DNA from: Nitrospirota bacterium
GTDB taxonomy: Bacteria > Nitrospirota > UBA9217
Assembly: GCA_013334545.1 (NCBI GenBank)
Contig: JAAXXJ010000081.1
Span: forward strand, 1 to 11,276
Direction: 5' to 3'
Length of the DNA: 11,276 nt
This document shows, piece by piece, positions 6,454 to 11,276 of this stretch (its first letter is position 1; the number at the start of each line of letters is the position of its first letter). The position numbers and the translations under genes were made by a program. The notes beneath the pieces were generated by a model. That model was not told the origin of the DNA and ran no database searches. It saw only the letters and a program-made list of their open reading frames with translations.

Positions 6454-8638
6454 AAGGCCGGCCGGTGAGGTTACGCTCCTGTTGTTTGCGACGCTCATAG
6501 CGGGCGGGTGTGCAACGACCAAGGCCGGGGACGATCCGCTCAAGTATACGAAGAAGCTCGTCGCCGAGGGTCATTCGACGCTGTACAACAACGGAGCCTT
6601 CGAGGTCCCGAACACGGGCGTCAAGCTCATACCGCCGGCGCCGGATACCCTGACGCTGGTGTCCGAGCTCGCGGGTGTCCGCGCCCAGCAATCCTTCGAG
6701 TTATCGATCAAGCGGGCGGCGGATTCGGTCACGATCATTGCCGAGGGTACCAAGCGCACCTATGAACTTGCAAAGGATGTGCGGACGCTCGGTGGCGAGG
6801 CAGCTGATGCCATCGACCGCTCCATAAGCGAGAACGGAACGGTTCTCGTGTACAAGTCCACGGACCTTGGCAAGACCATCGTCGGCAGGTCCTGGGATTC
6901 CGCTGCACAACTATGGCGAAGCGGGGCTGGACGGAAGATCGTTCGGAGCGCGCGAGAGGGAGGCGAACAGATCGTCGAAGGCGGTGTCGCATCCGGGGAC
7001 CGGATCATCGAAGGAGGTAAAGGCTCCGGGGACAAAATCATCGCAGGAGGAATCGAGTCCGGGAACCAGATCATCGCAGGTGGGATCGAGTCAGGGAACA
7101 GGATCATGGCAGGGAGCGCTGAGGCCGGCGACAAGATCGCCGCCGAGGGCGGCGTGGCCGGGAAGAAGATCGTGACCGGCTCTCTCGACACGGCAAAGGA
7201 CCTGTCCACGTCCAGCATCGACCGTTCCGGCCGGACCTTCCGCTATGCCGGGACAAGCTTCGTGAAGGGGTATGCGGCAGTCCCGTCGAACCTCAAGCAG
7301 CGGGCTGCCGCAACAGGAACTAATATCAAGATGCTGAGCCCCATCGGCATCGTGCGCGGTGAGAACGAATGGAGAGAAGAATGGTCTCAGCGGACCATTG
7401 ATCTTTTCGGCGAGACAATAGGCGACTACGGAAAGACCGCCACATCATCATTCCGTAAGGTGGGTGAGGAACTTGGCGAGAACTATAAGACCCAGGGCGT
7501 CAGCCTGTCGGTGCTCAAGTCCCTCCGCTGGGTCCTGCAGGGCATCTTATGGGATGCTACAATCAAGCCGCTCGCCAAGACCACGGGTGCTGCGTTGGGA
7601 TATTTGAGCGTCAACCTGCTGGCGTTCCCGACGATGGTCGTGGTGCGCGAAGGTGTCGCCACCGCAGAGCTAGCGGTCCAGGTGACCGTGGATACTGCGA
7701 AGACCGGATACGATATCATTGCACCCACGGCCATCGCCGCCGTTGCCGGCGTTCTCGGCGTCGCCGACCTTGCCGTGTCCCAGCCCGTGGCTGCGACGAT
7801 GGCGGTCGTTGGACCGGTTGTCGGCTACACAGGGAAAGGGCTCTCCGCCGTGGCAGGCGTGACGGTCAAAAGCGGCGGATTCGTCGCGGGGCAGGCGGTC
7901 AAGGGTGTTGGATACGTTTCCGGCGAGGTGGTCAAAGGAGGCGGCTTCGTTGCCGGCGAAGCGGTCAAGGGCGGCGGCATCGTTTCCGGTGAGGCGGTCA
8001 AGGGCGGCGGCGTCGTAGTCGGCGAGACGGTCAAGGGCGGTGGCTATCTTGTCGGGCAGACGGTCCAGTACATCGGCGTCCCCCTGGCAAGCGCCGGGAT
8101 CGCCGTGGGAGGTGGGACGATCGGAACCGCTGTGGGTGTGACGGGGGCGATGACAGGCGGCGCGGTGGTCGTGACCGGCAAGGTCGGCTCCACTTCGACG
8201 AATGTCTTCGGGAATGTCATCGCCGGAACAACGCTTGCGGCCGGGACCGCGATCTCGGCCGGGAGCGGGGCCGCGTACGGCGTCTATCAACTCTCGAAAG
8301 CGGTCGTCGTTCCGGTCGGCTACGAGCTCGGGAGCGGCATTGTTCTCAGCTACGAAACGCTCTCCCAGGTCAGCGCCCATGCCATTCTCGCCGTTTCTGA
8401 TTGTGCATACATGGTCCTGTCGCTCGAAGGCCCCCGGTGGGTGCTTTACGCGGTGAAGGGGAACCTCGGCAAGGGCGACGATCTTCCGCCCGGCGCGATC
8501 CTTGACCTCAAGAAGATGCAGGAACAGGGTGAGGAGATCGTGAACCTTCCCGTGTCGGACGAGGAGATGAAGAAGGTCGTCGAGTCCGTCTATGGCAGCC
8601 TGCCCGAAACCCGGGAAGCCAGGGAAGAACAAAAGTGA
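6440..8638 (+). CDS. Predicted lipoprotein with two hendecad-repeat arrays, unknown function
   Basis: The 732 residues start with GTG at 6440, chosen because GGAGG (6430-6434) sits just upstream and the resulting N-terminus (RESRRPAGEVTLLLFATLIAGGC) is a lipoprotein signal with lipidated Cys at 24. The start overlaps the upstream gene by 14 nt. Residues 175-251 are seven consecutive 11-residue repeats (type GDKIIAGGIES). Residues 479-544 are six further 11-residue repeats of a different type (GGFVAGEAVKG). Between and after them are Gly/Val/Ala-rich hydrophobic stretches. The C-terminus aligns with the previous protein (GSGIVLSYETLSQVSAHAIL against SSGVVLGYNALTAIPTHLLL, then EGPRW... and DLPPG...). 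Repeats of 11 residues suit long amphipathic helices lying on a membrane or lipid surface, as in synuclein- or LEA-like proteins; that structural reading is inference. No known domain or catalytic motif is seen. Confidence 0.8.
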   Translation: MRESRRPAGEVTLLLFATLIAGGCATTKAGDDPLKYTKKLVAEGHSTLYNNGAFEVPNTGVKLIPPAPDTLTLVSELAGVRAQQSFELSIKRAADSVTIIAEGTKRTYELAKDVRTLGGEAADAIDRSISENGTVLVYKSTDLGKTIVGRSWDSAAQLWRSGAGRKIVRSAREGGEQIVEGGVASGDRIIEGGKGSGDKIIAGGIESGNQIIAGGIESGNRIMAGSAEAGDKIAAEGGVAGKKIVTGSLDTAKDLSTSSIDRSGRTFRYAGTSFVKGYAAVPSNLKQRAAATGTNIKMLSPIGIVRGENEWREEWSQRTIDLFGETIGDYGKTATSSFRKVGEELGENYKTQGVSLSVLKSLRWVLQGILWDATIKPLAKTTGAALGYLSVNLLAFPTMVVVREGVATAELAVQVTVDTAKTGYDIIAPTAIAAVAGVLGVADLAVSQPVAATMAVVGPVVGYTGKGLSAVAGVTVKSGGFVAGQAVKGVGYVSGEVVKGGGFVAGEAVKGGGIVSGEAVKGGGVVVGETVKGGGYLVGQTVQYIGVPLASAGIAVGGGTIGTAVGVTGAMTGGAVVVTGKVGSTSTNVFGNVIAGTTLAAGTAISAGSGAAYGVYQLSKAVVVPVGYELGSGIVLSYETLSQVSAHAILAVSDCAYMVLSLEGPRWVLYAVKGNLGKGDDLPPGAILDLKKMQEQGEEIVNLPVSDEEMKKVVESVYGSLPETREAREEQK
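6962..7192 (+). repeat. Seven 33-nt coding repeats (array 1)
   Basis: In-frame units begin at 6962, 6995, 7028, 7061, 7094, 7127 and 7160. The consensus peptide is G-[DN]-x-I-I-x-G-G-x-x-S. Units 3 and 4 are almost identical in protein (GDKIIAGGIES and GNQIIAGGIES) and close in DNA, which implies recent tandem duplication within a longer, older series. Confidence 0.9.
7874..8071 (+). repeat. Six 33-nt coding repeats (array 2)
   Basis: In-frame units begin at 7874, 7907, 7940, 7973, 8006 and 8039. The consensus peptide is G-G-[FIVY]-V-x-G-E-x-V-K-G. The strongly conserved GAGGCGGTCAAGGGCGGCGG-like core shows DNA-level similarity between neighbouring units. The unit length equals that of array 1 although the consensus differs. 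Confidence 0.9.
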
Positions 8639-8669
8639 CGTCCCGTTCGTTCCGGCAATGAGACCTTCC

Positions 8670-9161
8670 ATGAAGCAGATCGATAGCAAGCTCCTTGACG
8701 CATTGACGGCACAAGCCGCCGCTTCCCCGCGAAAACGGGCTCACTACAATCTCCACCCGGTCCTCGAAGATCCGGTCCAGCGGCTCTGTGTGGCAATCGA
8801 GCCGGGCACGTACATCAGGCCCCACCGGCATGCCGAACCGGCGACGTGGGAGGTCTTTATCCTCCTCCGTGGTTCAGCGGTGTTCCTGGTCTTCGATGGC
8901 GCCGGCAAGGTGCAGGAGCGTGTCGCTCTCAAGGCGGGAGGGCCGGTCCAGGCCGTGGAGATACCGGTCGACACGTGGCATTCCATAGCTTCGCTCGAGT
9001 CGGGCACGATCTTCCTCGAAGTGAAACGAGGGCCTTATTCTGCGCCAAAGGGCGGGAATTCCGCTGCTTGGGCCCCGGCCGAGGACGAGAAGGAGACCGG
9101 CTTATTTGAGGCTTGGTACCGCAACGCACGACCTGGGGATGAGCCACCGGAGATCCGCTAG
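8670..9161 (+). CDS. WbuC-family cupin metalloprotein
   Basis: The 163 residues form a small single-domain cupin. The N-terminus (MKQIDSKLLDALTAQAAASPRKRAHYNLH) and the DPVQRL segment are typical of WbuC proteins, which are often encoded in O-antigen or polysaccharide clusters. Cupin motif 1 supplies H52, H54 and E61 (RPHRHAEPATWEVFILLRG) and motif 2 supplies H104 (DTWHS), a full metal-binding set. The ATG at 8670 is chosen because it gives the family N-terminus; an in-frame ATG at 8658 would add four residues, and neither has a strong ribosome site. It follows the lipoprotein gene by 31 nt with no terminator between, so it may be co-transcribed with the envelope cassette. No glycan-synthesis gene is present, and its substrate is unknown. 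Confidence 0.8.
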   Translation: MKQIDSKLLDALTAQAAASPRKRAHYNLHPVLEDPVQRLCVAIEPGTYIRPHRHAEPATWEVFILLRGSAVFLVFDGAGKVQERVALKAGGPVQAVEIPVDTWHSIASLESGTIFLEVKRGPYSAPKGGNSAAWAPAEDEKETGLFEAWYRNARPGDEPPEIR

Positions 9162-9230
9162 CGTGCACGAAACGCCTGCCCCTTCCCTTCGATCATTTCA
9201 GAAAAACCTCCCGACAGCATCACTTTACCC

Positions 9231-9260
9231 TTGACAAGTCCATGGGTTACATGGTATTTT
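9231..9260 (+). promoter_or_regulatory. Sigma-70 promoter of rplU-rpmA
   Basis: A perfect TTGACA -35 box (9231-9236) is followed after 18 nt by TATTTT (9255-9260). Transcription would start near 9267 and give a leader of about 40 nt, ending in AAGGAGGT (9294-9301) before the rplU ATG. This fits the strong expression expected of ribosomal protein genes. Confidence 0.7.
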
Positions 9261-9307
9261 TACGCTTCTTAAAACGGGTTCGGTTTATTTTTCAAGGAGG
9301 TACAAGC

Positions 9308-9619
9308 ATGTACGCGGTCATTCAAACGGGGGGAAAGCAGTACAAGGTTGCTCCCGGTGATGTGGTGAAGGTAGAGAAGCTCGAGGCCAAGAAGGGCGAC
9401 ACCGTCGAGATCAAGGACGTGTTCATGATCGCTGATGGCGACAAGGTGAGCGTAGGCAAGCCTACCCTGGCATCCGCGATGGTCACCGCCGAGGTCATGG
9501 GCGACGTCAAGGGTGAGAAGATCCTGATCTTCAAGCACCGTCGGCGCAAGGGCTACCGGAAGACCAACGGCCACCGCCAGAACTATACCACGCTCAAGGT
9601 TAAGGACATCAAAGCGTAA
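9308..9619 (+). CDS. rplU: 50S ribosomal protein L21
   Basis: This 103-residue protein of the large ribosomal subunit binds 23S rRNA. It begins MYAVIQTGGKQYKVAPGDVVKVEKL, the signature L21 start, and ends with the typical basic segment (IFKHRRRKGYRKTNGHRQNYTTLKVKDI). The length is normal. An upstream in-frame ATG at 9242 is rejected because the family begins at MYAVI and a full Shine-Dalgarno sequence, AAGGAGGT, lies 6 nt before 9308. The gene is first of the conserved rplU-rpmA pair, transcribed from the promoter at 9231-9260. Confidence 0.98.
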   Translation: MYAVIQTGGKQYKVAPGDVVKVEKLEAKKGDTVEIKDVFMIADGDKVSVGKPTLASAMVTAEVMGDVKGEKILIFKHRRRKGYRKTNGHRQNYTTLKVKDIKA

Positions 9620-9647
9620 CGTTGTACGCTATGTGGAGGATTAAGCA

Positions 9648-9905
9648 ATGGCTCATAAAAAAGGCGTTGGCAGTTCAAGGAACGGCAGGGATAGCAATCC
9701 GCAGTATCTGGGTGTAAAGCGGTATGGCGGTGAAAAAGTGCTCGCCGGCACGATCATCGTTCGTCAGCGCGGGACCAAGATCCACCCGGGCGTGAATGTC
9801 GGCAAGGGGAGCGACGATACGCTTTTCGCCAAGATCAGCGGCGTGATCAAGTTCGAGCGCAAGGATAAGACCCGCAAACAGGTGAGCGTGTACGCGGAAG
9901 CGTAA
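9648..9905 (+). CDS. rpmA: 50S ribosomal protein L27
   Basis: This 85-residue large-subunit protein has an N-terminal tail that reaches toward the peptidyl transferase centre. The sequence starts directly with MAHKKGVGSSRNGRDSNPQYLGVK, so there is no cleavable N-terminal extension of the kind found in Firmicutes. GTIIVRQRGTKIHPG is the family signature. It lies 28 nt after rplU, with GGAGGA (9635-9640) 7 nt before its ATG, in the same transcript. A terminator follows. Confidence 0.98.
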   Translation: MAHKKGVGSSRNGRDSNPQYLGVKRYGGEKVLAGTIIVRQRGTKIHPGVNVGKGSDDTLFAKISGVIKFERKDKTRKQVSVYAEA

Positions 9906-9930
9906 CCGTTCGTTCAACGAGTCCTCTCGG

Positions 9931-9961
9931 AAGGCGGCATCCATTCGATGCCGCCTTTTTT
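9931..9961 (+). terminator. Rho-independent terminator after rpmA
   Basis: AAGGCGGCAT (9931-9940) pairs perfectly with ATGCCGCCTT (9948-9957) around a 7-nt loop, and a T run extends to 9961. It ends the rplU-rpmA transcript and separates it from obg. Confidence 0.93.
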
Positions 9962-9967
9962 ATTCCC

Positions 9968-9995
9968 TTGACGCTTGCATTTTCATCAGTATATC
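9968..9995 (+). promoter_or_regulatory. Possible promoter for obg
   Basis: TTGACG (9968-9973) and TATATC (9990-9995) are separated by 16 nt and lie just behind the rpmA terminator. The surrounding 9980-10025 is notably AT-rich. This would give obg its own transcript with a leader of roughly 185 nt. Similarity to consensus is moderate. Confidence 0.4.
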
Positions 9996-10087
9996 TGTAT
10001 ATTTCATTGAAAACATTGTTTAAATTCAGGAGCGAGCACCGTCTGCGAACCTTCGCGCGGGCTGGCGAGCGATTAGGAAAATAACTA

Positions 10088-10173
10088 CCCTGAGAATCCG
10101 AAGCTCCATGCTGTAATCTTCAGGGAGCTTAAATCCCTCTTCGCGGCAGCGGCTTCATAAGAGGAAAGAGGGG
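10088..10173 (+). promoter_or_regulatory. Leader with competing hairpins upstream of obg
   Basis: CCCTGA (10088-10093) can pair with TCAGGG (10120-10125), and AAGCTCC (10101-10107) can pair with GGAGCTT (10124-10130). These two stems are mutually exclusive. Further on, CCTCTT and AAGAGG flank the region before the ribosome site AAGAGGGG (10166-10173), which sits an unusually long 13 nt from the ATG. The layout resembles a leader with alternative folds; no known riboswitch class is recognised. Confidence 0.3.
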
Positions 10174-10186
10174 TATTCGAGCACCC

Positions 10187-11242
10187 ATGTCCAATTTCAT
10201 CGACCGGGTAAAGATCTATGTCAAGAGCGGCCATGGCGGGCCTGGCTGTGTCGCGTTCCGGCGCGAGGCCTATGTGCCCAAGGGCGGGCCGAGCGGCGGC
10301 GACGGCGGCAAGGGCGGCGATGTGGTCATCGTGGCCGACAAGCAGCTGAGCACGTTGATCGATCTCAAGTACCAGCAGAACTACTGGGCCGAGAACGGCG
10401 AACAGGGGCGCGGCAAACAGCAGACCGGCGCGGACGGCAAGAACAGCATCATCCGCGTACCCGTGGGCACGCTGGTCTGCGACATGGAAACACGCGAACC
10501 CATCATCGACATGGACGAAGACGGCAAGTGGTACATCCTCGCCAAGGGAGGACGCGGCGGCAAAGGGAATGCGTTCTTCAAGTCTGCCACAAACCAGGCG
10601 CCGCGTCATGCGCAGCCGGGCGAACCCGGCGAGGAATTCACCCTGTTCCTGGAGCTCAAGCTCCTGGCGGACGTCGGTCTCGTGGGGTTCCCGAACGCTG
10701 GAAAGTCAACGCTCATCTCGCGCATCTCGGCGGCGAAGCCCAAGATCGCCGACTATCCCTTTACGACGCTTACGCCGGTGCTCGGGGTGGTCAAGCCTGA
10801 GAACCGGAAGGGCTTCGTGGTCGCCGACATACCAGGGCTCATCGAGAACGCCCACAGGGGCGCCGGACTGGGTTTCGAGTTCCTTGGCCATGTGGAGAGG
10901 ACGTCCATCCTGCTGCATTTGGTAGATGTTTCCGGTCTGGTGCCGGGGGATCCGGTGGAGAACTTCAAGAAGATCAACAATGAGCTGGAGCTGTACAGCC
11001 TCGATCTCATAAAGAAATATATGGCCGTGGCCGCCACCAAGGTAGACGCTGCGGTGCCGGAGCAGCTCGCGAAACTACGCGACCATTGCCGCACAGAAGG
11101 ATACGAGTTCTTCCCGATCTCCTCGGTCACCGGAGAGGGGCTCGACCATCTCTTGAGGTTCCTCGCTGACAAGGTGGAAGAGGGGAGGATGCTCAGGGAA
11201 TCGGAGGGCAAGGGAAGGGAGGCAGTGATCGAGGGCGGGTGA
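10187..11242 (+). CDS. obg: GTPase Obg/CgtA, ribosome-assembly GTPase
   Basis: This 351-residue protein acts in 50S subunit maturation and stress signalling. The N-terminal glycine-rich Obg fold covers about 1-158 (VKIYVKSGHGGPGCVAFRREAYVPKGGPSGGDGGKGGDV). The GTPase domain follows: G1 GFPNAGKST (167-175), G2 switch PFTTLTP (191-197), G3 DIPGLIEN (214-221), G4 TKVD (284-287) and G5 SSVTGEG (312-318). G4 has Thr where the usual motif has Asn (NKxD). A short charged tail ends the protein, with no C-terminal OCT domain. The start is fixed by the conserved MSNFIDRVKI, although the Shine-Dalgarno sequence is 13 nt away. The gene follows rpmA in the conserved rplU-rpmA-obg order, but a terminator and about 225 nt intervene. 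Confidence 0.96.
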   Translation: MSNFIDRVKIYVKSGHGGPGCVAFRREAYVPKGGPSGGDGGKGGDVVIVADKQLSTLIDLKYQQNYWAENGEQGRGKQQTGADGKNSIIRVPVGTLVCDMETREPIIDMDEDGKWYILAKGGRGGKGNAFFKSATNQAPRHAQPGEPGEEFTLFLELKLLADVGLVGFPNAGKSTLISRISAAKPKIADYPFTTLTPVLGVVKPENRKGFVVADIPGLIENAHRGAGLGFEFLGHVERTSILLHLVDVSGLVPGDPVENFKKINNELELYSLDLIKKYMAVAATKVDAAVPEQLAKLRDHCRTEGYEFFPISSVTGEGLDHLLRFLADKVEEGRMLRESEGKGREAVIEGG

Positions 11243-11276
11243 CAGACGACCGGGGGTCTGTACACACTGTGATGCA

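Noticed and set aside
5668..6543. Open frame of 291 codons on the minus strand
   Set aside because: It overlaps both paralog genes, is rich in Arg/Gly/His as expected of antisense GC-rich coding DNA, and shows no family motif.
7874..8071. Regular 33-nt repeats as a CRISPR array
   Set aside because: Units are contiguous with no spacers, are in frame, and vary mostly at synonymous or conservative positions, so they are protein repeats.
7670..8689. Long open frame on the minus strand (339 codons)
   Set aside because: It is antisense to the lipoprotein gene, its composition mirrors the coding repeats, and it has no recognisable domain or good ribosome site.

Overview
This window is about 11.3 kb of GC-rich bacterial DNA with every supported gene on the + strand. 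Three things suggest an anaerobic or respiratory Gram-negative of the Desulfobacterota (Geobacter-like) or Nitrospirota type: a long multiheme c-type cytochrome followed at once by a b-type cytochrome, a Zn-type HemB, and a lipoprotein with a signal peptide and lipobox. The taxon is an inference from gene style, since no phylogenetic marker was compared.

Layout. 1-238: non-coding, with short tandem and inverted repeats, ending in a palindrome that contains the hemB ribosome binding site. 239-1213: hemB. 1214-1473: AT-rich intergenic with small dyads. 1474-3284: a c-type cytochrome with 13 heme-motif sites. Its frame is crossed by two in-frame TGA codons (1951, 2314) and one 1-nt frame change (about 2801-2838). 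3281-3910: its cytochrome b partner, start overlapping the cytochrome c stop, then a strong terminator (3929-3962). 4100-8638: a four-gene cassette made of a small YqjD/DUF883-like membrane protein, a YqjE/holin-III-like membrane protein, and two large exported proteins that are diverged tandem paralogs with 11-residue repeats; the second is a predicted lipoprotein. A WbuC-type cupin gene (8670-9161) follows. 9231-9961: promoter, rplU, rpmA and terminator. 9962-10186: leader with competing hairpins. 10187-11242: obg.

How the genes work together. HemB supplies tetrapyrrole, and the window also encodes a heme-heavy cytochrome, so the pairing makes sense, although the two lie in separate transcription units. 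The c/b pair looks like a quinone-linked module that moves electrons between the membrane and a periplasmic heme wire. The 4100-8638 cassette looks like an envelope module of inner-membrane helpers plus exported glycine-rich hendecad-repeat proteins; its function is unknown. rplU, rpmA and obg are the familiar ribosome/ribosome-assembly group, here split by a terminator.

The two most notable points are the heme-motif TGA codons and the paralogous repeat-protein cassette. Both TGAs fall inside CXXCH-type sites, in corresponding modules of an internal duplication. They may be selenocysteine codons, or they may mark a decaying gene.
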